From Gautieria morchelliformis (lineage: Eukaryota; Basidiomycota; Agaricomycetes; Gomphales; Gomphaceae), in NCBI GenBank assembly GCA_015179125.1, contig WHVA01000002.1, positions 558,001 to 622,000 of the forward strand: a stretch of 64,000 nt of DNA, read 5' to 3'. The notes below the pieces were generated by a model. That model had not been told where the DNA came from. It did no database searches and saw only the letters and a program-made list of their open reading frames with translations. The translations under genes were made by a program, and so were the position numbers. Positions 35,601 through 47,305 of this stretch are shown here, piece by piece. Positions within the stretch are counted from its first letter, which is position 1; each line of letters begins with the position of its first letter.

Positions 35601-35611
35601 TCCACTATCCA

Positions 35612-36330
35612 CAGTGAGGTACGGACAACCAGGGGGCTATACTGACCAAAAGAAAGGAAAAGCAAAGGCCTGCACAGTACCTGGTAGATACCCTCCACAG
35701 GCAGATAGAAGGGGTAATCGGGACACAGGTGGGCACCACGGTATTGATGAGGTGGATACCAGGACATAAGGGTATCAGTGGGGACGGGAGAGCAGACGAG
35801 GAGGCAAAAAGAGCGGCGAGGGGCGAGAGCAGCGAGGAGAGGTTCATCCCGATGGAGTGCAGGGGCGTGCTGCCGATAAGCAGGGCTGCGGAATTGCAGC
35901 GGTACAGAAGCGAGCTAAAGGGAAATGTTAAATCCCCGAGAGCTGAAATACCCCACAAGATCGACCGAACAATGCCCTCCGCGGCATTCACTAGACTGTC
36001 AGCGGACATGCCACGCCGACAGGCAGCGCTGCTTATCCAGATCAGAACGGGGCATATCGCGCTCAACAAACACCGATGTGCACAGCGTTCAGGGGTGCTG
36101 ATAAAGCCTGTGCGTGTCTCTCCCCATGTTCGCTTGCAATCTCTTCCTTTCCTTGACAGGTTTTCCTGCCGCTACGATATGTAACATGCTGACAACGAAA
36201 ATCCTTCTCCAAACTGAGAGAGAGTCGGGGACTGAGGCGGCAGCTGCCGCCGCGATGATTCTATCCCGTATGATACTTAATCGCCTACGAAAAAGAACCC
36301 CGACGCAAAGTCAGTCGGGGCTTTAGCTTC
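35612..36330 (+). pseudogene. LINE ORF2 C-terminal fragment, copy 2
   Basis: Counterpart of 9555-10325 and slightly better preserved at its start: TDNQGAI, then RPAQYLVDTLHRQIEGVIG and the RNase H motif WIPGHKGISGDGRADEEAK without the stop seen in copy 1. A frame change near 36085 and a loss around the cysteine cluster break it. It is followed by a short TCGGGG/CCCCGA hairpin and an AT-rich tail. Confidence 0.75.
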
Positions 36331-36606
36331 AGTAAATGATGGAAATAAAAGAGTATATTCAATATCTGATAAAAATGGCGCAAAAGCGCCGCTACATGAT
36401 ACTATCGTCTACGCACAACAATGTGCACCTTGAACTATATATTGTGTACAAGATAGCAAAAGGTCGCGACCACATCAATGCATAACTATGACAAGGAACC
36501 ATCGAGCGGGAATGAGGCAGCCACGAGGAGCGGCAGTGAAAGTGAGAACGGTAAGTCGTTCGATACAACACTGGATTCCTCAGAATTATAACCGCGGCGT
36601 TTGACA

Positions 36607-38296
36607 TCACTTGCCAACTAGTTCTACCACACTAGGTGGCTCAACGTGGCTAGCAGACAGTTCCTGCCAGCGGATGTCTGACAGCGGATAGCTTGGAGAG
36701 TGACGGCTTTGATCCGTTGTTGTCTGTTGTCTGAAAGCCTGTTCAAACATGCCGAGGAGCAGACGACTGCCCATGGCGCAAGGTACTGCATAGTCCCACC
36801 TTCAAAACCGTGTCATATCTCGTCAGGTGTTCCTCGGAGGAATGATAAATGACCTACCCAAGCGCAATTTCCACAAGGCTTCGAGGGGCGATGAAAAGGA
36901 CCAAGATGTTTGTAAGCCGAACAGCAAAGATACTGTGTGGAATATGCCATAGTTATGGCATTGGAAAATCAATCAATGATTAATCTAATGACCTCACAAA
37001 ATAGAGAACACTGCCAGTGCGGTAACGTTAGAGCTTGCCACACTGCAGCAACAAACAAGACGATGAAAGCTGACCTGTCCTCAACGAGCACCTTTAGTAA
37101 TGGTGAGCCGTAATGGTATTTGTATGTGATCCATGCTTTGTAAAGCATGCAGGAGCATAGGGCGATCTCCGACACACTTGACGGGACAAAAGAAAAGCCA
37201 AACAAGGTCGAAATAGTAGGAGCATAGCAGCCAGTTAAGCCGGCGATGGGGGGAAATCCCAGGGCTGCTCAGGCGATGAGAAATATGAGGAAGAATATAG
37301 AAACTGGTAATCCCACCAGGGGGGAGATAAAGCGCACAAATGACTCCGACGACAACAGGTGACATCAAACAGAGACCAACGAGGACACAAAGGAGCCTTT
37401 TGTTGTTGTTATACACTGCATAAACCTGTGAAAGATATTACACCCCGCACATCCATACATGAAATATTGAGGATACCCGGGCGATTAAAATAACTATATG
37501 TTGGCGGTCTTAGTATAATCGAATGCCCTGGTTGACACGTGTATTCACCTTGTACGCTGACATTTAAAACGGTGATGCTGTGCCTACTCAATCAGACAGA
37601 GTCGAGAGGCAGTTTATCAAGAAATGACGTGCGATATAGCCTCCCACCAAAGGAAACCACTGCAACTGAAGGGATAAATGAATACTAATGATGTCGTGAT
37701 GCAACAAGTGGGAGTTGCACTTACACCTATACAATAAGGTGTTCATAGTCGGATATTGCGGTAATATGAAGAAACTGCTAACCTTATTGGAGAGAGATCC
37801 ATGAAATAATACTTGGTTTCATCATCGTCGTGATTGTCGTTCACTTGTGAGAGACACATACGTACTAGTAACTTCTACGATAAGCGAGGAAAGCCCAAAG
37901 TAACGAGTCTACGGCGGGATGTGAGTAGTCTAGTTGGGTATGATCAATATTAGGTAGTAGGTGCTTACCCATATAAACAATATCTTGCCAAATGAGCCGC
38001 CTGGCCGATTCCAAACATTCACGACCTGATCATGACAAACGTCAACTCGATGGAGAAACATGTATACGCGCACTAACTTCAGCATCAAATGTGATCGCTG
38101 TTTCGACATGAGTGCACATTTTTAAATTATTGACATCGGACCCTCACCATGGTCGTATACCAGAAGCGCCAACGATGCCACGGTTGAGTATTTTGTTGGT
38201 GTTACTGGATCGAGAGTCAGACACAGTTGAATTTCTTGCACGTCTAGACTTGCTTGATTTCAAGGCTTCAATCAATAATTGCGGACTGAGAGACAT
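36607..38296 (-). CDS. DUF6533-type seven-helix membrane protein, copy 2
   Basis: Better preserved of the duplicated pair. Recognised exon pieces on the minus strand: KYSTVASLALLVYDH (about 38150), AITFDAEV (about 38095), VNVWNRPGGSFGKILFIW (about 38010), VYAVYNNNKRLL plus VVVGVICALYLPP (37420-37310), GLTGCYAPT, SEIALCSCMLYKAWITYKY and GSPLLKVLVED (about 37250-37085). Then FAVRLTNILVLFIAPRSLVE (about 36930), AMGSRLLLGMFEQ (about 36765), and a hydrophilic tail to the TGA at 36607-36609. Introns are about 45-55 bp, for example 38147-38098. One middle exon is not resolved, so intactness is unproven. It may be a receptor-like or structural membrane protein; the family has no assigned function. 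Confidence 0.6.
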
Positions 38297-38984
38297 TCTG
38301 GGTACACGTTGCAAGACCTGACGGTGAGCCATGATATATATCTCGTTTCCCGGCTTCTTTGAGGAACCCCTGACAGGTGGCGGCTGGTGGCTATGCGCTG
38401 GTGGTCGGATGGCCCTCAGCCAGACAATGCCATCAGGTGATGCTCGTCATACTTACGGGCCAAGTCATCGGCGTACTCTCCGAGTCGGCATCTCGCTGGC
38501 CCGACTTCTAGCCAGGCTCCTGGGTCAGCCAGCCGTTGTAGAGTGTGTTGATATCCAAATTGGGCCAAATGTGATGCCAGCTGTCAGACCTGTCAGTTAT
38601 GGACTTTGATTAGGGGGTTAGATCGACCCCCTGACTAGATTCAGAGGTCTGGGCGCCTGCTAGCTCCCGCCGGCTCGCTGTTCCGAAGCATTTAGGAAAA
38701 GGAATTTAGGATTTTAGGTCATCCAGTGATGTACATCGGGAACTAAGCATAACGAATCCATATGTCGCCATGCCATTCATAACTCTTCTGGCCAAGCAGG
38801 ATAGATTACGTAAGGTGACCCAATATACGAACGTCGAGAGCACTTAGTAGTCATAAGATTAGACAGATAGAACATAACAGATACTTGAAAATACACCTAT
38901 AAGCAGGGGCCAATGTGGACTAATCTCGGGTCTGTAGTCAACCTCGCTAGGGTATCGAAATCACCGCGTTTTAGGGGTTTCTAC

Positions 38985-40727
38985 TAGGGCTCGGCGCCGT
39001 ACCGTATACGTGTACGGCCGTACATTGTACGGCGACATTACGGCCCCATCCGTACCGTATGTTGGGCTGCTGGAACCCCGAGAGTACGGATGCAGTCATA
39101 CGGCCGTATACGGCCGTCGTACGGACATACGGGGTTTCCAAGGTACTTAGGTGTATTTACAGACCTAGTAGTCACTCGTCAAATACTTCAACTCTCCCCG
39201 CAGCCAACCGCAAGTTCTGCTCGACCATTATGACTCGGTATGTATTGTTTCTGCTTCAAACTCATGATATCGTATCCCAAATACTCAGCAAGCCATCTGG
39301 TCGAATGGTAACGTCAATACAACCCACACGGCGAGAATGGGATTTCACACGCACTGCGGCATGTTGCTTGTGCCTGCTGAATATCTTGGAGGAAAACGCC
39401 AGGTCCCCTGCGCCTAACTTCGATATTTTGAACTAGGACAACATTTCTCACTTATCTGACGGCAGGTCCGTCACTCAGCACGTTGACTTGACAGTGTCAA
39501 TTACCCCCGGACACAGCCATACGCCGCAAGCCGTTGTTGCCACTATCCTAGGTATCGAAGCGACTGCGTTCAGAGTGCATCCCGCATTTGTTTCGAGAAT
39601 ATCATCATACGCTTCGCAAGCCAGGAAATTTGATTCACAAGAAATTTAGGTCCTTTAGCAAGTATGTATCTGTTAGCCATCCATGCATCTGACTGAGGGC
39701 CTTACAGAGTACTGGGAATCGAGGATGTTTGCGTATATCCTCGTGAGATAGATCATCAAGTTCTGGCAGCAAAGGAACTGTGGGAAGCCTTTCCTGACAT
39801 GACCTCCGTCACAAAATGTATCTATAAGCGAGCCGCAGGTCCGGACAAGACATTTGTCGAAGCGTTGACTACGATCCCTTTACTTACATCATTTGAACTG
39901 GTGGACACGATTTTTCAAAGAACCCAGAACCCAGAATTTAATCGGATCACTGGCCTTACTCGAGTGGCATTCCGCTTCAGCGATTATTGGCTTAATCACA
40001 CCCCAAAGGCTCGCTGGGATCTTGTTGTGGTCCAGCGTGAGGCATACTACCTCTTGGTATTATTGTCTGGCTCGGCGCCGACGTTGGAATATGTCGAGAT
40101 ACCTGGAGAAATCGCCTGCCCAGAGGAAATGTCAAAGCGTTATTGGCCTCGTCTATGACATCTTGTTCTGCACGGCGTGGTCCCAGATAGGCCATTAATC
40201 CCTCTACTTCGTCAGGCGCCATCGTTATGCATACCAATAGAGATCAACGCGTACGGCACCGTTGATAGTCACGCTCATGGCTCTCTGTCCACCCTCTCCG
40301 GCCCCTGCCAATATCTCGCCAGAGCGTCCGTGCCGGGGGCGCCCGTGGGGAGGAGCACCATGAGGAGCGTGTCCGTGCGGCACGTGCAGAGGTACTCGAG
40401 GAGAGGGTGCAAGCGGCGGACGGTGGGAGGTGCGCGCGGTAGATGGCCAAGTGTGTGGTTGGAAGTATTTAGTAGCATGGACTTGGTGTACAGGTATTTA
40501 TGCAGTATTAGGCAATGTTTGAGGGATAGTTACCTTACATAACTGCGTCACCCGTACACTGCGTATATACGGCCGTATACGGCCGTATGTCGTACGGCCT
40601 CGTACGGTGGTCATACGTGCCGTAACCGTAATACGGTCAGAACAGGCAAGTTGAACTTCGGTACGGGTACGGGTCCGTAATACGGCAGCCGTATATACGG
40701 CTCATACGGGGACGGTGCCGAGCCCTA
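38985..40727. mobile_element. hAT-type non-autonomous element with captured gene
   Basis: Flanked by a perfect 8-bp duplication GTTTCTAC (38977-38984 and 40728-40735). Terminal inverted repeats TAGGGCTCGGCGCCGT and, inverted on the right, TAGGGCTCGGCACCGT fit the hAT consensus YARNG. Dense subterminal TACGGCCGTA-type motifs occupy 39000-39130 and 40560-40715. No hAT transposase is encoded; the interior instead carries an intron-bearing host-gene fragment. This is the structure of a gene-capturing (Pack-type) element. Confidence 0.88.
39610..40542 (+). pseudogene. Captured LRR/F-box-like gene fragment
   Basis: Plus-strand coding inside the hAT element. An exon ending KKFRSFSK is joined across a 46-bp GT-AG intron (39662-39707) to VLGIEDVCVYPREID and a frame through 40158. 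Leucine-rich-repeat-like stretches are TIPLLTSFELVDTIF, APTLEYVEIPG and, after an in-frame TGA at 40156-40158, HLVLHGVVPDRPLIPLLRQA. The same frame then stays open to 40542. The pattern is like the LRR part of mushroom F-box proteins. Keeping an intron shows capture at the DNA level. The upstream part (39160-39610) is not resolved, so start is approximate. Confidence 0.5.
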
Positions 40728-40735
40728 GTTTCTAC

Positions 40736-42213
40736 TTGTAGTTCGAATGGTTCAGATCGGCGGCAAATGGCCGCAGAAAGACCCTGCCGCCGGAAGTTTG
40801 TCATGGACCGGTCCGTGGACACACCCATGGACCCACTAACCCTATGACGCCCTCAAATTACCATAGTACCCACTAGGAATGGTCGCCCACAGCACCCACA
40901 ATGATTATGTGATGTGGTATTTCCTAATATAGTATAACTAGTAATTACCCGTCTCTTAAGCAAACGACGCCAATTCATATGGCGTTCTTTGGCGTCCTTG
41001 TTTGGCTGTATTTCCGTTGCTTTGTCTTCCCGGAGCCGTCTCTGACGACCCGGCTTCTCATTTTAACTCATCTACTTATCCCTAAGGACACCTCGAGATG
41101 AAATGTTTGAAATCACACGCCTTGTTCCCTGGAGGTTGGCAAGTGCTGTTCCCGATGAGCACGCTACAAGAACTACCTACACTCGCAGCAGATAACCCGC
41201 CATCCTCACCACCAGCTCTGATGATGCCCCTCAACTATCTTTTAAGTACATTGCGCAGGACAACACACAACCAGATGCCTTGGAGGCAATGCTGCCAACC
41301 AATGACACCCTTCTGAATGATGTCCTGAGGAACAAACTCATGGCAGTGAACGCACAGTCCATCGCATCTGTCCTTTCACTTTCTCATCACATGACATCTG
41401 TCCTGGAGAATATCTCCAGCCCTCACCCCGCATCCAGACCATTCCAACATGCCTTTTCAGGACCCGTGGCCAGCTCAGCCAGTCAACGCACTGGCCCAGG
41501 TATGAGGCCTCTTGTGCACGCGAGATGCGCCAATTGAGGAAAAGTGCAAAGAGAACGCTGAGATGGCTAGAAGCAACTGGGAAGAAGAGGAACACGAGTG
41601 TGAAGGTCTCAGGCTACGCCTGCGGGACAAAGGAGAAGGAGAACCGGGTCGGCGGTATAGATGCACATGTCAAGGGTGAGTGCAATACCTCATTCCCTGT
41701 CAAAGACACGTCTATTTACACATGTCTGGCGCTTACCCTGTCCAGATCATCATACCAGGGGCTCGCTCTCAGCCTTGCTCACCCGCACTCTATCAGACCC
41801 TATCCCCTCACTTCTTGTGGTGCCCGAGCAGCCAGAACACCAGCTATCTTACTCGCAGCCGAGTGACTATGCCCCATACTCCCCACATTGACCTCCCTCT
41901 AAGCAACACCACATGCTTTCCACTGTATCACATGTTGTTGGGAAGGAGTCTCTTCACATGCATACAGGTTTAGACAGTATAGAGACGTGTACAAGTGGAG
42001 GAAGTGTCAAGAGGCATCATGTGCGTGTCAGGCTGGAGACCCATGGCCTCTGATTACTAGTAGTAGTAGAAAAACACAAGTGGCGCTACTGGGCATATGC
42101 AGGTTGATGCTGCTGTTATACCTTGTGTCCTGGCAAAGGACATACAGTTGTTTTCTGCAAGTGCTAGTGATCCACTGCGCCATGCCGAATTACAGCAAGA
42201 CTGTACTGCATTT
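40736..42213. other. Mostly unassigned, with one gene-like stretch
   Basis: No mobile-element ends recognised. The gene-like part at 41098-41866 is described separately. The rest (40736-41097, 41867-42213) shows only short frames. Confidence 0.35.
41098..41866 (+). CDS. Possible spliced gene, unrecognised
   Basis: An open stretch ending LEAMLPTNDTLLNDVLRNKL and SLSHHMTSVLENIS near 41400 is followed by a frame rich in charged residues (EEKCKENAEMARSNWEEEEH, about 41535-41600) that looks like a coiled coil. A proline-rich region follows (about 41770-41860). Exons are not defined and no family is recognised. Confidence 0.25.
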
Positions 42214-42315
42214 TGTTAGGACCTGAGTTTGAAGGTGGAACCAACGAGTAAGGTTCACCTTCGAACTCAGCCACGATGTAGCTACTGGGAGCTGACTAAT
42301 CGACAGACAATGACA
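42214..42315 (-). repeat. 3' LTR of copia B, 102 bp
   Basis: TGTTAGGACC ... AATGACA on the plus strand, followed by a C-rich stretch that is the purine tract in element sense (GTCAGGGGGGCG). Confidence 0.88.
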
Positions 42316-42450
42316 CGCCCCCCTGACGAAGGCAATCTCCCAGTTAGAAAAGTCCCATGGCATGCCTATGCTGCTCCATTGCTTCGCAGGGCAATGCTTT
42401 TGTTAGGAGGTCCGCAGGCATATCCTTCATGGGTACGTACTTCACTTGGA

Positions 42451-45400
42451 TTATGTTTTGTGGGACCTTTCCTGTAACCAGAAGAAGCTAGGGTCGAGGT
42501 GTTTCATATGGCCATGGCGCTCCAGATTTTTCGCTACGGATAGGGCAGACTGGTTGTCTATGTAGAGGCAGGATGGCTTCTCGATCTTCGAGTCGAGTTC
42601 GTTGAACAAGTTCTGTAACCACATAATTTCAGTTCCGGCTAGGGTTGCCGCTACAAACTCTGCTTCCGTTGTGGAGAGAGTGACGATGTTTTGTAGTTTG
42701 CTGGCCCAACTGATAGCTCCTGTCCTGATTTTTGTGAGGAATCCGGAGGTCGACCTGCCATTATCTAGGTTCCCCCTGTGATCGGCATCTGTCCACGTTT
42801 GGAACGTCTCGGTCGAGTCGCTGGCAGTGAAGGTGAGTGCTAGATCCATGGTTCCTCTCAAGTAATGCAGCAGGTGCTTCACAGCCACCCAATGGGCAGG
42901 ACCAGGGTTCGAGTTGAAATGGGTGAGACACCCGACAGCGTATGCAATGTCGGGGCAAGTCGCTATAGCAAGATAATTCAGTGCACCGACTGCATTTAGG
43001 CACAGTGTGTTCTGCATTTCTTCAACTTCTTCTGGGGTCGACGGACCCATCGCTGAGCTCAAGTTCAGGCCGGGAGCCATGGGTGTCAAAACTGGGCGAC
43101 ACTCCATATGTGAAATCGGTTTAAGATGTCTTGTATGTATTGCTTTTGCGATAGTTTCAGTGTCCTTTTTGAGCGGTTGTAGTTTACTTCCACTCCCAAT
43201 AGTGATGTCGTTTCTCCTAGGTCTTTCAATTTGAATATCTTAGTGAGTTCATTCTTTACTCGGTCGAGATCCTGCTTGGAGTTCGATACTAGGGTTAGCT
43301 CATCAACAAAAACAGGGATGATGATTTTTGTGGTACCACTCGCCCAAATGTAAACGCTCAGGTCGGATCGGAGACGTTTAAAGCTTATGCTTTCTAGTGC
43401 AGCTCCAAGCCGCTCGTACCACAGTCTTCCACTTTGCTTGAGGCCATAGATTCCTCTTTTCAGTTTGCATACCCAGTTTGCACCTCCTTGGCGATATCCC
43501 TCCGGCTGATCCATGTATATGTTGGCATCATCGCCTAGTACTCCGTTAAGACAGGCATTTGAGATATCTACTGACCCGATGTGCGCTCCTTGAAGTGCTC
43601 CTTGTGCCAATATGGTACGCAAGGCGGCCCATCTCGCTGTGGGAGCAAAAACTTCATTGTAGTCACTGCCTGGCCGTTGGGTATACCCCTTTGCCACTAG
43701 ATGGCTCTTGTACTTGTCCAGGGATCCATCCGAGTGGAGCTTAATTCGGAACACATCTCGATCCAATGGCCTTTTCTCCTGGTGTTAGTTTTACCAGTTC
43801 CCATGTCCCATTGTTTAGAAGTGCTTGACTTTCAGTGTCTGTCAATTTTTTTCATAGTTGGCTATCAGATTGTCGCATTGCTTCTGCGAAAGTTCTTGGG
43901 ACTCTGTCATCCTTGATGGTTGCATTTAGAGCTATCTCAATGGTACCTGATGATGACATGTTCCCACTGACAGCAATTGGTTCATCGTGGACGAATTCCA
44001 GGGCTTCGATGATGAACGTGATTATTGCTGCGCCCCCATCAGGGTCCGAATTGTGGTCTGGTGGTGGGAGTGGCCTGAGAAATGGGTCGTGAAGCTGGTG
44101 GTAGTCAACTCGAGCTGTATTCCTGCTCGAACGGTGGGGCTCATCAATGGGCAAGTGTGGTAGATTGGGGATTGGTGGGATGGGGAGGTTTTCGTGTCAT
44201 TGAGGGGTTCAGGATCAGGGTTTGGATCCTGTGATTCTTGTGCGATGTCTGGAAGGGCAGTGACTTCTCTTGGGAGTGGAGATGCGGGTAGGAGCAATTC
44301 TTGGTTAGTGGAGCTCAAGGTGGATGGTCCTGGGAGTTCGGATGTGTTGAATATGACATCCCGAGAGATGATAGTGCATTTCGTGACTGGGTAAAGGCAG
44401 CGCCAGCCCTTGTACCCGGTTCCGAAACCAAGGTAGATACACTTTCGGGTTCTTGATTGCAATCCGGTCCAGTCTTCTTTCTGCATGTGGATGTAGGCTG
44501 TGCGTCCAAAGGTTCGAAGCATTCCTAGATCCTGTTTTTGGCCATGCCAAGCTTGGTACGGTGTCATGTTTGGGAGTGCAGAGGTTGGGGTGGCATTGAT
44601 GATGCGTACTAGCAGTTTTAGGGCATCCCCCCACATCATTGCTGGCAGGTGAGCTTATTGTAGTAATGCAATTGTACCTTCAATGAGAGTATGGTTCATG
44701 CGCTCTGAGATCCCGTTTTGTTGTGGTGTACCTTTTGTAGTATGGTCATAGATGATACCTCGATGTTTGAAGTGCTCATCCCATTTCTTGCCTATGTACT
44801 CTCCGCCTTTGTCGTCTCTGTCTGAATTTTCTCACTCTTGTGCCCATTTAGTTTTCAGCAAAGGCTTCGTAGGTGCAGTATGCATCGAAAGCTTCGTCTT
44901 TCGTTCTCAGGAGATACACACATCTGTATCTCGTGTGGTCATCCATGAACGTTATCCAGTATTGATGCCCGGTCGCTGAGCAAACTGGTAGTGGTCCGTG
45001 TACGTCTGATACAACAAGATCAAGTGGCTTTGAGGCGCAGCTATCGGTCCTTTTTGGAAAAGGATCGCAGTGTTGTTTCGCAGTGATGCATGGTTCACAG
45101 ATAGCTGGCATAGTTTCCTTTGATTTTATTTGAATTCCACGGGCCATGTTGTTCTCTAACAGCTTATCCAGATGCGCCAATCCAATGTGTGCGAGGTGTT
45201 GGTGCCAAAAGGAGCGATCTTCTAGAGGCAATGAGGCAATAAAGGTCTGTTCTGGGTCGGGTACAGTGTTCCCAATCAGGAAACCCATACCATTCTGTAC
45301 CGTGGCATAGAAGTGCAGGTTCCCATCTTGGAAGAACGAGATGCAGTCTCTCACAATACTGACTTTGAACTCATGGTGTGTGGTGAGATGTAGGACAGCG

Positions 45401-45516
45401 AGCAGGTTGTTTTGGAGAGCCAGTACATGTAAGACTTTCAAGAAAATAATGCTTTTCACTGTTCTTCCATCTATAATCGGTGCAAATAGGACCCATCCCT
45501 TCCCCACTGAGTACAC
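42451..45516 (-). pseudogene. Copia B Pol remnants (fossil)
   Basis: Several minus-strand stretches carry, in element order, GAG-pre-integrase and integrase (HLAHIGLAHLDKLL, CEPCITAKQ, SDVHGPLPVC near 45516-44848), the integrase C part (44639-44022), reverse transcriptase (GSVDISNACLNGVL, KRGIYGLKQSGRLWYERL, FVDELTLVS) and RNase H (TDADHRGNLDNGRSTSGFL, STTEAEFVAATL). The order proves Ty1/copia. Broken in several places. Confidence 0.88.
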
Positions 45517-46125
45517 TATCTTGTTCGTTGCTAGTCGAATAGGTACGCGGTATGGTTCGTAGTCTCAAAGCCAATGACAGTGTGGCATCATATGGCAGGT
45601 GGTGCCGGCATCTGTATTCCAATGTAGATCAGCATTACTGCTGGTAGATGATGAGTGGAGGGGTCATACACTTGCGTTTCCAGCAAGCTCTTGCAGTACT
45701 GGATCGGGCACACTTTCTTTTGCTTGGTTTGCGCTTCGGCCATCCTGTCTCTGTCATGCAGGTCGAAGCTCTGGATGCACGATCCAGCATTGGTCTGCAG
45801 AGTGGCCTCGCTTCCTGCATGCTGTGCATGTTGGAATGGTGGTCTTCTTTTCTCTGGCTATGGTGAGCGCTGCTCCCGATGATGCTAGGTTTGCTTGGTG
45901 CTTCATGTCTTCATTCCGGAAGGCAGTGGAGATGGTGGTGCGATCAAGCATGCCGATCAGGAGTAGGGATGAGGGTGCCATATTCAATTTGGTCGAGTCC
46001 TGCGATGGCTGCATGAATTCCTATTTCATCGACAATGCTCTGGATGGTGAGAGCACTGGGTGCTAGAGCTATGAGATTGTTTGTGGCGGTGTTTATATGG
46101 GTGATGTAGTCTGTAAGGGACTCAG

Positions 46126-46604
46126 TGTAGAGGACAGGAATTATAGGCAGTAGGACTGGACTTGGTGCTCAAAAGAAGACTAGAAATTAATTCACTACAG
46201 GATTTCTAGGTCAACAAATCGAAAAGAAACAAGACTAATTTACTTGCCTCTCTCAGTGAATTTAGTTGTCACTGAGAGAGGGGGGAAATGTGTCTCATGC
46301 GCATGTACTACTAGCTGGCGCTTTAGCACCCATGGTGCCACGGTGTGCCATGCTAAGCGCCCATAGAACGTAGCACGGTAGTGAACAGCCGCAGCTCAAA
46401 AAGGAAACTTGTCCACAACCACCCACAAGGGGTCGGTTGGACAGAACATGAAAAGAAGTAGAAATACAGCTTTGAAAAATCAAAGAAAAATTTGACAAAT
46501 CATAGAATGAATGTCAGCATGGTTTCAAGTCAAAATCAAAAGAAATCTGAATGGTGGAATCTATTTGGCTTGATTTTGGTGCAGGAGCATAAATGCACCC
46601 AACA
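46126..46604. repeat. Solo LTR, 479 bp, nested in copia B
   Basis: Begins TGTAG, ends CCCAACA, with a perfect target duplication CTCAG (46121-46125 and 46605-46609). It shares its 36-base right end almost exactly with the LTR of copia A and contains the 13-bp hairpin at 46247-46281. It is a diverged relative of the LTR at 52299-52843. Confidence 0.92.
46247..46281. repeat. LTR stem-loop, 13-bp arms
   Basis: CCTCTCTCAGTGA pairs perfectly with TCACTGAGAGAGG around a 9-base loop. Confidence 0.85.
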
Positions 46605-47038
46605 CTCAGCATCCTCTTTTCATATATTCAGCAGCTTCTGTATTGCGTGGAAGTGGCTATTTGCCACTTGGGATTGGTGAGCCATTTTCAGTTTCTTCCA
46701 CATCTCAACTGGATTGTCCATCATGCCCTTGACGTGGACATATTGTGTGTGGGAAAATGACTTCAGTAGAATACCAGCGGTGGCTTCTTCTCTCTTCAGT
46801 AGCCACTTTTCTATCAGCGCTGCGTCGGTTGGCTTCTTCGAGTCTTCTGTGACTATTCGCCACGCGTTGATGGTCATCAACTTTCCTTGCATCGCAACTG
46901 TCCATGTGTTGTAGTTGGTGCTCGTGAGTTTAATGCCTTTTGGGCGGTTCTCGGTCTCTGAGTCCGACATGATAGAAGATGGTGGTTAAGGTTCGGATGG
47001 ATTTCTTTTCCTTCGATCAAGGCACAGGGCCCATAACC

Positions 47039-47140
47039 TGTTAGGACCTGAGTTCGAAGGTGGAACCAATGAGTAAGGTTCACCTTCGAACTCAGCCGCT
47101 ATGTAGCTACTGGGAGCTGACTAATCAACAGATAATGACA
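47039..47140 (-). repeat. 5' LTR of copia B, 102 bp
   Basis: TGTTAGGACC ... AATGACA. An internal hairpin (47050-47067 with 47077-47093, one unpaired base) covers over a third of the LTR. The primer-binding site GGTTATGGGCCC lies directly beside it at about 47027-47038. Confidence 0.88.
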
Positions 47141-47305
47141 CATTCGACACGTACACGTGCACGGCCCCAAGTACGATATTCCTTTTACTGTCAAGGCCCC
47201 AATAAGCAGAAACTTTAGGGCAGCTTATCAAAAGTTGGTTGTCAATATTCTCTCAGCTGCATTACAGTAATACATAAATTATGGAAAAACCTTGATCATC
47301 AGTTT

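Larger units (their letters stand above)
34377..38893 (-). repeat. Inverted segmental duplication, arm 2
   Basis: Inverse copy of 7216-11523. Gene order is mirrored: exon-like block, TCAGTG-rich block, LINE tail, DUF6533 gene, upstream region. Beyond 34377 the flank has no counterpart at arm 1, where the LINE starts. Confidence 0.85.
45754..46970 (-). pseudogene. Copia B Gag remnants (fossil)
   Basis: The minus strand starts MSDSETENRPKGIKLTSTNY with the copia Gag WxxWxxxM-type pattern (46970-46620). After the nested solo LTR comes the second Gag half, with CTACRKRGHSADQCWIVHP as the zinc knuckle near 45800. Broken. Confidence 0.82.
42214..47140 (-). mobile_element. Ty1/copia LTR retrotransposon B (old fossil, 102-bp LTRs)
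   Basis: Two 102-bp LTRs (42214-42315 and 47039-47140) flank copia-type coding on the minus strand. Flanks CATTT and CATTC are a slightly decayed 5-bp duplication. The LTRs differ at about 6 of 102 positions, so this copy is clearly older than copia A. The internal region is broken with at least six breaks and also holds a complete solo LTR of another family (46126-46604). LTRs this short are unusual for copia elements. Confidence 0.9.

Noticed and set aside
42214-42315. Stand-alone MITE with internal palindrome
   Set aside because: A matching 102-bp copy at 47039-47140 with purine tract and primer site inside shows these are LTRs.
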